A stretch of 64,000 nt of DNA from Blattamonas nauphoetae (Eukaryota > Preaxostyla > Oxymonadida): positions 124,001 through 188,000 of the forward strand of contig JARBJD010000008.1 in NCBI GenBank assembly GCA_033064195.1. Reading direction: 5' to 3'. The stretch's first letter is position 1; each line of letters starts with the position of its first letter. This document shows positions 53,482 to 64,000 of this stretch, piece after piece. The notes under the pieces were generated by a model, which ran no database searches, was not told the origin of the DNA, and saw only the letters and a program-made list of their open reading frames with translations. Position numbers and translations under genes: made by a program.

Positions 53482-54362
53482 ACGGACAAAAGTTTGCGGG
53501 CACCCTTGACCGCGTTTATCAGCACATGGATTTTTCTACTTTTTTGACAAACACTTCACAGCAATGGAAGAATGTTATTTCTCTAATATCTTTCAATAAT
53601 AGTCTGTTGAAGTGAAAAACATGATGAGAGATTGAAGTGACCGGGGAGGAAATTTTAGTGGCGGCAACCTACACTGTTCTCCTCTTTCAGGGAGAGGAGA
53701 CGTGATCAGTGGAGTGAGTTTCTCCAATGAAAACGATCAGTCTCCTCTCCTCATCGAGATACAGTTGGAGATGTGACGAAAATGAGTGAAATTCTGTTTC
53801 TTCATCTCTCCTCTACGAGCCTTGTCGACACACCAAACACTCCCTATGATCATCAGAGTGCGGATTCCGTCTCCACCCAATGGATTCCAGTCATTCGCTG
53901 TTCGTACGAAGTTTGACAAGAATGACACGATCGATGTCTCTCTACAACTCAACACAAATAAGCAAATGAAAACATGATCTTCTTTCACAAGAGCATTGGG
54001 AGTGTTTGGTGTGTCGACAAGGCTCGTAGAGGAGAGATGAAGAAACAGAATTTCACTCATTTTCGTCACATCTCCAACTGTATCTCGATGAGGAGAGGAG
54101 ACTGATCGTTTTCATTGGAGAAACTCACTCCACTGATCACGTCTCCTCTCCCTGAAAGAGGAGAACAGTGTAGGTTGCCGCCACTAAAATTTCCTCCCCG
54201 GTCACTTCAATCTCTCATCATGTTTTTCACTTCAACAGACTATTATTGAAAGATATTAGAGAAATAACATTCTTCCATTGCTGTGAAGTGTTTGTCAAAA
54301 AAGTAGAAAAAACCACCTGTTCATAAATGCAGACTTGGGTGCCCGCAAACTTTTGTCCATGA
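53482..54362. mobile_element. Fold-back element, 0.88 kb, in a receptor-like gene
   Basis: Arms of about 364 bp (53482-53844 and 53998-54362) are inverted copies around a 153-bp loop. Ends read GGACAAAAGTTTGCGGGCACCC. The arms contain a receptor-like coding stretch (GDVISGVSFSNENDQSPLL), suggesting that the element captured host sequence. There is no transposase and no obvious target duplication. The tips do not match the other elements in the window. Confidence 0.8.
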
Positions 54363-57110
54363 CTGCATCTCTGTCGGTCAGACGATCCAAGAGAATGCGA
54401 ATGGGGACGGATTTGATGTTGTTCTGTCGTTTGAGGGAGTATTCACAGGAACAAGCAGGAAATACGATGTGACACTCGAAGATGCAGATGGAAGTGAATT
54501 TGTGGCAAAGTCAGTGTCGTTCTCCAGAACAGCAGGAACAGCGTCAGTCCCTCTGAACAATCCGAGCAAGTCTTATCTCTCGCCTTCAACGACGTATACA
54601 CTCACTGCAGTGCAGAAGAGTGTCTCTCAATCAACAAGCAACGAATTCATCGAAGGTGGAGTGGCAGAGCCAGACTGGACGTGGTGGCATCACACCTCAA
54701 ACAGCCGAGCAGACAACATGGTAGCAATGTCCTTCACAACACCAGTTGGGCCGAGATTGACGAACATCAAAGCGGATCTGAATCCGTCGAACCTCAACGA
54801 AGTCAAAGTCACTGTCACAGTCTCGCCGATTTCGAAAGGTTCAATCACGCTGGTTGTGGTCGATTCATCAGATCCCCTGAAGACTGTTACGATTGGTCCG
54901 TTCTCGTTCACTTTGTCGTCAACACCAACAACATCATCGCACACCGTGTTGATTCATCCGTCAGATGAGTTGTCGTATGGGAAGACGTACACCGTGAAGA
55001 CGCTCTCATCGTCGACACTGATTGTGTATCACACAGGACAAACGTTGACGATGCCAGATGCGCCACCTCGAATCAGCGAGGCGACACCAACGCTGACTGG
55101 GTTGAACAAGACATTTGTGACGCTTTCTCTGTCCGGAGCAGCACTGCCTGGGGCGACAGATTTCGGGATTGTTGTGAAAGAGATGGAAGGAAATGCGATC
55201 AAGAATGGAGCACAAGAAATCCCTCTGACAGGAACGATTGGAGGAACGATTGGATCGACCGAGACGACCTGCACAACGAGTGTGGAAATCTACACGAAAA
55301 CTGGGACACTTGAGTATTCGAAGAAATACAAGATCATGTCGCTGTCGATTGTTGGATTTAGCTGTATTGTTGATGTGACCGCGACATTCGAAGTTCCTGA
55401 TTCGCCTGGTCGAGTTGAAGAGATGATGACGCCGAAACTGGATGGAGCGAAGACAGAAGTGAGTGTGGTTGTGACCGGTGCTGGGTTCACATCGATATCT
55501 GCTATCGTTGTGAAGCGAGGAAGCACGAAGATCACATCCACGTCAATCACAATCGACTCGACGACAGAACTGACAGCGAAATTCCAAGCGGGAACAGTGG
55601 AAAGTGGGACAGAACTTGAATTTGAGAAGAGCTACGAAATCGAATCAGTTTCTGGACAATCTGAGGTGTTCTTGAATGCAGGAGTGAGATTCACAGTTCC
55701 TGCAGCAGGGATTGTTGCATCGACGTCGACCGAACTGAATGCAACAACGAACGAACACTTCAAAGTGATTGTTTCTGGAAAGAACTTTGTTGCTGGAACG
55801 AAATGGAATCTGAAACTGACTGATCGAACCGAAGAGATTGAGGTGACGATGTCATCAGCAACGACTGGAGAATCGTCGTGGGTGAAAGGTGGAGGATTGA
55901 ATGAGATTGCCTTTGACTCTTCGTATTTCATCCATTCAATTACTAATGTCTCCAACGCCTCAGACATTATTCTCTCGTCTGGTATCTCTGTCGAAACTCC
56001 TCTTGCCTCAACACTGACCAACATCAAAGCTAAAATGAACACCACGCATCGTGATGAAGTGATTCTGACTCTAACATCCCAACGAATCCCAGCTGGATCT
56101 TTCACTCTCGTTGTCAGCAAGACAGGCGATATCCAACACCCACCCATCTCGATCACTCCATTCCCTTTCTCCATCTCGACAGCACCGATTGACTCAATCC
56201 TCTCACTCACCGTCATTCCATCAGGTCTGCTGTCGTGTGGGGAGACATACATCCTGCAATCACTCTCTTCATCATCACAGATAGTCTCGCACTCATCACA
56301 CACTTTCCAAGTGCCGTCTCTCCTCCGATCAGCCTCCGCCTCGCTGAACCTCTCCGACTTCGATGAAGTGTTTCTCAGCCTCACTGCATTTGGATTCCCA
56401 TCATCAACGCCGATCACGCTGACCATCGTCGAGGTTGATGAAAACGACGAACCGATAGGATTGCCTTTCACACTCACACAAACACCATCGACAACAGAAG
56501 ATTCAACCCACATTCTAACAACACGAGTTGAAGCAGCTAAACTCAAACACGCGATTCAATTCGAAATCACACAATGTGACATCACCGGTCGAGAGATTGT
56601 TTTGGATGGCCGCGTCTTCTTTCGTGTTCCGTCTCCTCCGATTCTCACAGGAGTTGATTTCTCGTTCGCCACAACGTCGAACACGACATTCCATCTCATT
56701 CTGAAAGGAACCGATCTTCCTGTTGGCGAGACATTCCTTGTCTCGCTTGATGGCTTCGAAGAAGAAATCGAAGTGACATTCACAAACACAAGTGGGGGCT
56801 CGTCGGCTGAACTGGCACTCGGATGGTCAGACACTCTCCAATTTGACACTGCGTATTCTCTCCTCTCGGTGATCCGCAAAGGCGAGTCGTCCATCTCGAT
56901 ACCATCAACGCATCTGACCCTGCAGACCCAACCTCGTTCGAATCCTTTGATTCTGTATGCAACAGGCTCTGTGAATTCCGATCCGAAGTTCTGTGGAGCT
57001 GTGGACCGTCAGTGCTCGTCTGTGGATGTTGCTTGGCTGATTGTGGATGCATTCTCAGCACAGCGAGTCTCGCTCGTTTTGATGAAGAAAGCACTTCTCG
57101 CCTCTCAACT
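54363..57110 (+). pseudogene. Receptor-like ectodomain with Ig-like repeats, cut by DIRS
   Basis: One open frame (from 54363, formally 54469) of about 900 residues consists of seven or more Ig/TIG-like beta-sandwich repeats of about 100 residues. Recurrent marks are a LTNIKADLNPSNLNEVKVTV or LTGLNKTFVTLSLSG-type first strand, a SYGKTYTVKTLSSST or LEFEKSYEIESVSG-type last strand, and a FTVP or FEVPD linker between repeats. The repeats are clearly related to each other and rich in Ser and Thr, as expected for an extracellular stalk. The frame stops being host sequence at about 57110, where a DIRS element begins. The missing membrane and kinase-like end would lie beyond the window. Confidence 0.7.
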
Positions 57111-57206
57111 GCACCGCCCTTCTAGTAGGTGCTGTTCAAACCTCGGTCCCTCTGATAATGAGAAGTGGTCGTGAGTAATGGGTTGGTCACGAAGATCAAA
57201 ATAATG

Positions 57207-57677
57207 ACGACACATTCAGAAACTTCAGCTGCAGCAGACACTGCCCCTTCCGACCAAATACCACCTGATGTCATCAGACAGATTATTAGTGGTATTAGAA
57301 CCGCAGACCCAGCGTTTTTCGACGCGCTATCGTTAAAGCAATCTCACACGGCTCAGGCCACAACGCCGGAAGTACCACCTTCCCAGCGTCGTGGGACAAC
57401 TATACCTCCCACGCGAGCACCTTCTCCGATTAGAAAACGCAAGCGTTCACGTCCAACGGACCCGGTCGACGATGACAGTTCCGACAGCTCGGAATCATCC
57501 AACACATCTTCTGGCGGTTCCATTCCGTCCAGTCATTACTCTCGTCAGAATGAGCGAGAAAGATCTCTTTATTCGGCCGGACATAGGTCGGAAGGGAAGC
57601 AGCACAAAAGCACAGATCAAAGGAGGGGCGACGCAAATCTCGTTCTCTTGGAAGAAAAAACCGCTCATCAAAGATGA
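57207..57677 (+). CDS. DIRS Gag-like frame (part of relic)
   Basis: The first frame after the left repeat is hydrophilic, starts TTHSETSAAADTAPSDQIPP and has a basic and Ser-rich middle (IRKRKRSRPTDPVDDDSSDS). Position and composition fit the Gag-like ORF1 of DIRS elements; no zinc knuckle is seen. Confidence 0.45.
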   Translation, partial: TTHSETSAAADTAPSDQIPPDVIRQIISGIRTADPAFFDALSLKQSHTAQATTPEVPPSQRRGTTIPPTRAPSPIRKRKRSRPTDPVDDDSSDSSESSNTSSGGSIPSSHYSRQNERERSLYSAGHRSEGKQHKSTDQRRGDANLVLLEEKTAHQR

Positions 57678-58538
57678 AACGGAATCTATTACCACCACAT
57701 CTGGATCTACAAGACCCCTACATCGCTCTGTATCAGGACTCAGATTTCAGTCCCATCCATCGAAAGGATCCAGCGACGAGTTTGAAAAGAAGCTGAAAAG
57801 AGGCATACGAAGTTCACCACGGACTGGGTTAAGAATGTTCTGCCTCCGCAATTGATTGACGAATTAACCTGGGCATCATACAACTCTCGAAGAGATTTGG
57901 AAATACAGACTCAGTTTTCGGACGATCCTCCAAAACTTAACAGTCCACTAGGAGTTCAGCAGCAGATGCTCAGGATGGCAACACAACACAGCCTTGTTGC
58001 AGCAGCTTTAATAGGCGAAGTTCACACCCAAATTTCAACGTCTGATCCTACCTCCCCATCCTCTCAAAGATCCTAGACGCGATCCTCATTTCATCGGATG
58101 CCGCCTCACGAACATATCACGCACTATATGTCGACGAGAAGAACTTCATGGACATGATGGACCAGATGAACATTCGACGCCCTCTCTCGAATGATGTGAG
58201 TTTACTTCCACGTTCCACTTCCTCTTATCAACCAACTCAGACAGGTTTCGATCAGACCACTCAAATGATTGGCCCAGCGCCGATGACACATATGCAGTCT
58301 GGCGCTGCTTTCTCACCGAGAGGGGGGCAGGGCCGTACCCCGTCAAACAATTCGGTCCTCACCGACACTACAACAGGAAAGGCCAGTAGAGTCGGAATTA
58401 AAGCAGGAGGATGTCAAGATAACAGGGAGACTCCTGGACAGAATCTCACTGTGGGCAGATATTGGTGGGAAGGATATTATTCAAGCGGGAGCTCTTTGGG
58501 AGTGGAAGGAGGCCGACTCACCGGACAGACTGCGCCTA

Positions 58539-59800
58539 TTGGGAAGAGCACCACCGTTCAGAGGGAAAACGGAGGAGATGGAAGCTTACAATCAACTTCT
58601 TCAAGAGGAACTTCGAATGGGTGCAGTGGAGGAAATACAGCCGGAGACAGCGGAACTGATTCTCCCCACATTCCTCGTCGCAAAGAAGGGAGGGAAATAC
58701 AGAAAGGTGATAGATGCATCTCACCTAAACAGAGAGATCAAAACGACTCACTTCAAAATGGAAAACATTCAAACCGCCTTTCCTCTAATCAACACTCACT
58801 CCTGGCTAACAACCATCGACATACAGTCTGCGTATCTGCACATCCATCTCTCGCCACCATTACGCAAGTTCCTCTGCTTTCAATTTCAACACAAGACGTA
58901 CCAGTTCAAAGCACTGCCTTTCGGATTGGCAACCGCACCCCGAACGTTCTCGAAGACGATGAAGATCGCTGTGAAGGCATTGAGGGAGGAGTTGAAGATC
59001 TCAATAGTCTTTTATCTGGACGACTTACTCCTGATAGCGGACTCAGAGGACGAGGCGAGAAGCAAGACAGTTCAGGCGGTTCAGAGACTCCGCCAGCTGG
59101 GTTTCGTGATAGCGGAGGACAAATGTCTCCTCCGTCCCAGCCAGGAGGCGGAGTTCCTCGGCTGGTTACTCAACTCGAAGGACCAGACTGTCAAAGTGAC
59201 GGATTGCAGACGAAAGAAGCTCCTGTCGTTACTCAAATCCCAGACTCTCTCCTGCCAACAGAGGGCAATGATCTCATTGAAACACCTCTCCAGCTTAATC
59301 GGCTCACTCAGTTTTCTGCGTATTTCAATTCCAGAAGCAAGTCTATATCTCCGAAGGCATCAAACGCTCCTGTCATCAACCGTCCACAAGTTTGGATGGA
59401 ACGGCAAGGTTCGCCTCACTCCCCAACTCCTGGGGGAATTACAGTTTTGGAAGAAGCGCCTGACAAACAACTCTCCGTTCTCCTTCCAACCGACAGTGAG
59501 CCAAGCCTCAATCACCACGGACGCCAGTCCGACAGGCTGGGGAGCGACACTCCAGTTAACTGGTTCGACTGTTTATTTCCACGGGTTCTGGAACATACAG
59601 GAGCGCTCGCACACGAGCAATTGGAAAGAGACTGCAGCGGTGGGTCGGAGCGTTCGAGCAGCTGCGAAGCATTTGAGACGAGCTCGAGTCTCCTCACTCG
59701 ATTCTATCGGACAATACAGCCGCTGTCTACAACCTGCGGAGACAACGCGCAGGTCTTCCTCTCCTCGAAATAACCAGGAGTGTCTTCAAGACGTTCAAAC
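58539..59800 (+). CDS. DIRS reverse transcriptase and RNase H (part of relic)
   Basis: Reverse transcriptase landmarks in order: RKVIDASHLNREIK, WLTTIDIQSAYLHIHL with the first palm Asp, KALPFGLATAPRTFSK, the catalytic FYLDDLLLIADS, and AEFLGWLLNS. The RNase H domain begins SITTDASPTGWGATLQ with its first Asp and continues through SNWKETAAV. The YLDD variant and the AEFLGWLL end are characteristic of the DIRS branch. Confidence 0.85.
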
Positions 59801-60549
59801 GGCTCGGCCTTCACCTCCAGTCGATCAACCACATCCCGGGCAAAGCCAACTCAGTCTCGGATGCGCTCTCACGACTCCCCCCGCACAGCGAATATCATCT
59901 CCTGCCACAAGCTCTTCAACTGGTCAAGGACAAATGGAACTTCGATCCTGGGATGGATCTTTTCGCGAGCGTCAAGAACAAACAATGCGCAATGTATTTC
60001 TCTCTCAGGGGCGAAAGAAGAAGCTGGAGGAGGGTAATGGACCAAGATTGGTCCGAGATGACAATGAATCTCCTGATCCACCCCCCAATTTTGATGATCT
60101 CGAAAGTAGTGAGGAAGCTCATGATACAGAGACCGAAGAGAGCTCTCCTAATTACTCCGGCGTGGAGAGCCCAACCGTGGTCCACTCTTCTGTCACAACT
60201 CGATTGCAAGCAGATGTTGTTGGGAGAGTACAGTCAACTGACAGCCCTCGACAATCCTCTCGAGGACTTGAAGCTACCACCAGGCTCGATTCTGGCGTCT
60301 CTCATAGAATGACACTCTCCCCACCCCGAACCTTCTTCCGCTCTCTGTGTGCCCTTCGCAACTACGGCGAGAAACTGATACGGCTGGAGGAGACAAGATA
60401 TAAGTCGGAGGCGAAGTGGAGGCGCGCATGGAAACTATTCGAAGAGTATTGTTTGGATAATCACCTCTCCCAGAAGATCTCGTCAAGAAGGGCGGGAGAT
60501 CCAGAAGATACTGGCAGAGTTCGCCATCCACCTCCAGGACAAATTCAAT

Positions 60550-61385
60550 GAGTCTCCCTCTATTCCTCGCCAAATACTCGCGCACGTCAAGTCAAGTCTT
60601 CAGCTTTTCCACACCGAACTTGCCTTAGACAAGACAGCCCTTCTCTCTATTCAGAAGCTGATAGCAAAGCAGAATCCACAGAAGACGACGCCAATGTATA
60701 CGAGCATGTGGAACGTCAATATGATACTGAGGTGGGCACAAACGACCTTCGAGGAAGCCAAGTCCAATCCAGACCTCCAACAGACAAGGGCAATTGTTCT
60801 CATCCTGACTTATTCCTGCTGTCGCCGCGAGGAACTGGTGCATCTCAAGTGGAAGAGAATCGAATGGCCTCGTCCCTCAATGGACGAGGGGTCAATCGCG
60901 TGGTGATCTCGGTCATTCAGAAGCAACGCCAGGACGTGTTTCATCAGAAGTTCATTGAGGACGAAGGCGCTCCGGACTATTCTCCCTATGTCGCTCTCCA
61001 GGCCCACCTCCACAATGTCCAGGCCGTCACTGACCAACTTTCGTCTCTTCCGCATGCGGACCTCTCACACACATGGGTCGACTTCTCCACCGGCAAGCCA
61101 CTCAACCAACAGCGGATCACAGACAGGATCAAGAGGGTCTTCAGGGAGGCAGGCATACCTGAGACGTTCGGGCCCTACTCCATTAAACACGCTGCCATTT
61201 CATACCTCCGCCTCGTGAGACGAGTCAACCTCCGGACTCTCAACGCACACGTCGGATGGAGTCCCGGCTCAACAGTCGCCGATGAATACTATGCCCGTCC
61301 CATCCTATTCGGCGTCGGCTACCCTGTCCTTTCATCGTCTTGGTGGCAGCCCTTAAACGGGAGTCACGGTCTCTCAGACGACTAA
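60550..61385 (+). CDS. DIRS tyrosine recombinase (part of relic)
   Basis: The protein integrates the circular DNA form. Active-site landmarks are the CRREELVHLKW box carrying the first Arg (about 60820), the FGPYSIKHAAISYL box with the His region, and HVGWSPGSTVADEYY with the trailing catalytic Tyr. It ends 80 bases before the internal complementary region, the normal DIRS order. Confidence 0.8.
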
Positions 61386-61524
61386 GCATCTGATGGTCAG
61401 GCTCTAATTATGGATGTTCTTCATTTCATTCATTCACCATCTTCCTTTCTTTCTGTTCCTTTCAAGGCTCATTATCAGAGGGACCGAGGTTTGAACAGCA
61501 CCTACTAGAAGGGCGGTGCTTGTA

Positions 61525-63660
61525 TAGGGGGTGCATTAATTACGTCCCCTCAGGTTTTTTCAATATCTGTTAAGTTATCATTACTGGATTTTTCGTGAAT
61601 GTCTTAAACATTGGTAAGTCATGTTTCTGTTCAAATTTTCGATATTTTGTGTGATAGATCTCTCAATTCACTCATTTCTGATGGTGATTGACGAATATTT
61701 TCAGCTATGAGAAACACTTCCAGAAATCATTTCATTTTCAGAGTTCTTTTCAACTCTTTTATCGTGCAGTGTTCTAAAAATGTAAAATAAGAGCCTCATT
61801 CACATGTGTGGTGGAAAAATGAAAAGTCATTCGTTTTTCATTGGAAGGTATGAAAGTTGAGTTTTATCACCGATATCACTTACAGTCACGGTCACATGGG
61901 TTCGCGGATGAAGGACGATATTTCACTCTTTCATTTCATATGTATTCTCATTGATTTCCTTGTTTTACCACTTTAAACTCTTCGAAAAATGGTAAAATGT
62001 GGTTTTTCAAAAGTGAAATCGAAATGATAAAAAGAATGGGTTCATCTCCGTCGTCCACCAAATGTTCCTCACTCTCAATAATATTTCCAGGATCTATTTC
62101 CGACAAGAACTTCATTCATCCTCTTTTTCAGCGACAAGAGGGACAACTGAATTGGGTTGCAAAGATCCTTCTGCATCACGCTTCTTCTGACAAGTTTCTG
62201 ATAAAAAATTGTATGACGTCTTTTTTTGTAAAGTTTCTCCCATATTTTTCACCAAAAACTCTCTTTTGGTGAAAGAACTGGGCTTTGTGGAGGTTCGATC
62301 ATGGTAGAAAAGTGTGTTGTGGCTATCCAACCTTGTAGAGTGTTTCATTTATTTCTCCTCTTTATTTGTAGGAACAACAACCGATTTCAGCAACGATCAT
62401 GGCATCCTCCTGTGCTTTTGTGCATCATGTGACTGTCTTTTATGTTTGTCGTTTCATTCTTCGATTCGTCAGGTACGTTTTGAATATGCTCCGATTCGTG
62501 CTTTTATTTCAGAGAATTTGTCTCGCAATTCCTGTGGCCGACTTTCCAGACGTCAGTTTAGGAAGGATCTCTTTCTTCCCTTGAGGACTGCATTTTCATC
62601 TTTTCTGAATCTTCCAATTTGGAAAAGAGAACTGAAAGAGAAGGACAGACTTGATATGTTAGGAGATGTGATATCATTTCCTTTTTTATTGATGAGTTTT
62701 TTTTCGAGTGTTTTGAGTCGTTCATTTTCAACCACACATCTGTGTTTCATTCATTTCCTTCAAGTATGACACGCTATCTCCTCTCACATACAGAATAAGT
62801 CATACCATTTCATCGAAAGCATTCTCGTTAGTTTTGTCTTATCGTTAACAATTTTCTGGGTTAGATCACGTGCATGATTTCCTGCAAATTCTGGCGAATG
62901 TCGAATATCTGGGCCGATTTGAAATGAGAAATAAAACAGAAGAAATGGAAAAGCAAGAACAAATGATGTGAGATTCAACCGCGAACAGATGAGATTTCGA
63001 CTGTATGTCATCTTCTTATAATCTTAGAAAGACGTAAAAATGTTCAAAATGAGACTTGAATCGAATCACTTTCATGATCCACGAAGAAGTCAGTGAAAAC
63101 TCGAACCATGGTTGAAAATTCCATATGTTGAGGAAACGTGTATTTCTTCCCCTATTTCCAGAAACGAAAACTGATTTTGAGAAATGAAAATCGCAATACC
63201 TCTTTCGAGAGGATCGATTGATGAAGCGAACGAAAAGATGCATGGTTTCGTTGAAATCGACTGTCATTGACTTTAATCATCTTTGAAGCATGTTTTGAGA
63301 GTGTCTTTCGGAATGGAGATGTGGATAGACATATGGGAATCTGTGTTGTTGACGGTGGTGTGGATCCTCCACTTACCTTCCAATGGGAAGATATTTGTTT
63401 ATTCTTCAACAATTTGTGTCTTTTTTCATGTATTTGAATCCGTAGAATGGACATCCTCTTAAAATAATGTGATAGTTGATTGGGATTCGTGTGTCTGAAA
63501 CAGGAACTCTGCTGAAAATCGTAAATTAAGAAGTATCATTGTGAAATGTGTTCACTAATCTGAGCATCACAGATGTTTATGACTCATATCGGTATTGGTC
63601 ATTGTCTTCATTCATCATATATCGAGAAAACCTGAGGGGACGTAATTAATGCACCCCCTA
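61525..63660. mobile_element. TA-flanked DNA element, 2.14 kb, nested in DIRS
   Basis: Inverted ends of about 35 bp (TAGGGGGTGCATTAATTACG then TCCCCTCAGGTTTT) are perfect over the outer part, with TA duplications at 61523-61524 and 63661-63662. The site before insertion, GCTTGTAACAAACC, is restored by removing it. The interior is AT-rich with frames at 61997-62272 and 62314-62769 of no recognised product and no DDE motifs, so it is a non-autonomous Tc1/mariner-like or pogo-like element. Confidence 0.85.
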
Positions 63661-63662
63661 TA

Positions 63663-63870
63663 ACAAACCGAGGTACCTCTTGATTGCCTGCTACCACAAG
63701 CCGCGAGGGGCAGGGGACTAGTTTCTACTTCCTTTTGGAACACTCTTTTACAAGACTTGCAACAGTTTTTTTGTTCTCCGTTGGAGATTTTCTGTTACAA
63801 GCACTAAAACAATTTTTGTTACCTCTTTCGTCGCAAGCGACAGTCCCTTTCATCATTGGTTCGCCCTGAT
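63663..63870 (+). repeat. DIRS 3' non-coding segment shared with the older copy
   Basis: ACAAACCGAGGTACCTC followed by CCACAAGCCGCGAGG and CGTCGCAAGCGACAGTC aligns with the reverse complement of 25915-26125, showing that both DIRS copies belong to one family. It lies between the internal complementary region and the right terminal repeat. Confidence 0.7.
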
Positions 63871-64000
63871 GATTGGAAAGAGTAAGGATACCAAGCGTTT
63901 CTAATTATTGAAATGTTTCGTCATTATGTTGGCTCTCTATTGACCAACCCATTACTCACGACCACTTCTCATTATCAGAGGTACCTCGGTTTGTTACAAG

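Larger units (their letters stand above)
57111..64000 (+). mobile_element. DIRS-type tyrosine-recombinase retrotransposon relic
   Basis: Inverted terminal repeats share about 40 bp (57149-57188 and 63941-63980, CTCTGATAATGAGAAGTGG). The left tip is CACCGCCCTTCTAGTAGG and the right tip GGTTTGTTACAAG. The complement of the joined tips occurs internally at 61470-61524 plus 63661-63690, the internal complementary region unique to DIRS elements. Parts in order are a Gag-like frame, reverse transcriptase with RNase H, and tyrosine recombinase. A TA-flanked element (61525-63660) is nested in the internal complementary region. The relic has a few breaks, and the repeats are well preserved, so it is fairly young. 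The right end may extend slightly past the window. Confidence 0.82.

Noticed and set aside
61997-62769. Transposase of the TA-flanked element
   Set aside because: The two frames there show no DDE motifs or helix-turn-helix and have weak coding character.

Overview
The window is eukaryotic nuclear DNA, most likely from a unicellular protist. Spliceosomal introns are short (about 28 to 104 nt, GT...AG, T-rich 3' ends), the standard stop codons fit, and there are fragments of large receptor-like proteins (beta-helix or Ig-like ectodomain, one membrane segment, degenerate kinase tail). Polinton, DIRS, pogo/Tigger and Mutator-like elements lie packed together. An anaerobic flagellate such as an oxymonad would fit; this is inference from style, not from a marker gene.

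Region 1 (1 to about 17.4 kb) is most of a Polinton/Maverick whose left end lies outside the window. It carries protein-primed DNA polymerase B with an embedded HNH domain, a retroviral-type integrase, a packaging ATPase, two capsid-like proteins in tandem, two small 'MAPG' proteins, an S74-type fibre chaperone protein and several unknowns. A T-rich motif (TTTTTATTTTT) sits just before most of the ORFs. It is a relic with a few breaks and two related insertions. It abuts the 3' part of a receptor-like pseudokinase gene (17.4-19.1 kb).

Region 2 (19.1-31.7 kb) holds an isolated DIRS end, a 1.34-kb fold-back element with TA target duplication, broken membrane-protein-like coding sequence interrupted by a 1.4-kb CA-rich minisatellite, and an old DIRS element on the minus strand into which a pogo/Tigger transposon with a complete transposase (one 33-nt intron) has inserted.

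Region 3 (31.7-46 kb) has the best host genes: a spliced Ser/Pro-rich protein (32.1-32.9 kb), a small spliced protein (33.0-33.3 kb) and a frame-broken gene (33.4-35.5 kb). Next comes a minus-strand host gene (about 44.0 to 38.5 kb) split by a 3.19-kb element with 383-bp inverted ends and a 9-bp target duplication, the hallmarks of a Mutator-like element. The flanking codons rejoin in frame. Inside that element lies a spliced gene fragment.

Region 4 (46.2-64 kb) reads as one or more receptor-like genes repeatedly hit by insertions: a signal-peptide N-terminus (46.2-47.5 kb), a pogo-like transposon with 201-bp ends, a short host remnant, a minus-strand gene with four tandemly duplicated exon-intron modules of about 140 bp, a further beta-helix fragment, a 0.88-kb fold-back element, a 900-residue ectodomain of Ig-like repeats, and a DIRS retrotransposon running to the window end. 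The internal complementary region of that DIRS is itself split by a 2.14-kb TA-flanked element. The recurring theme is nested transposition into receptor-type genes.
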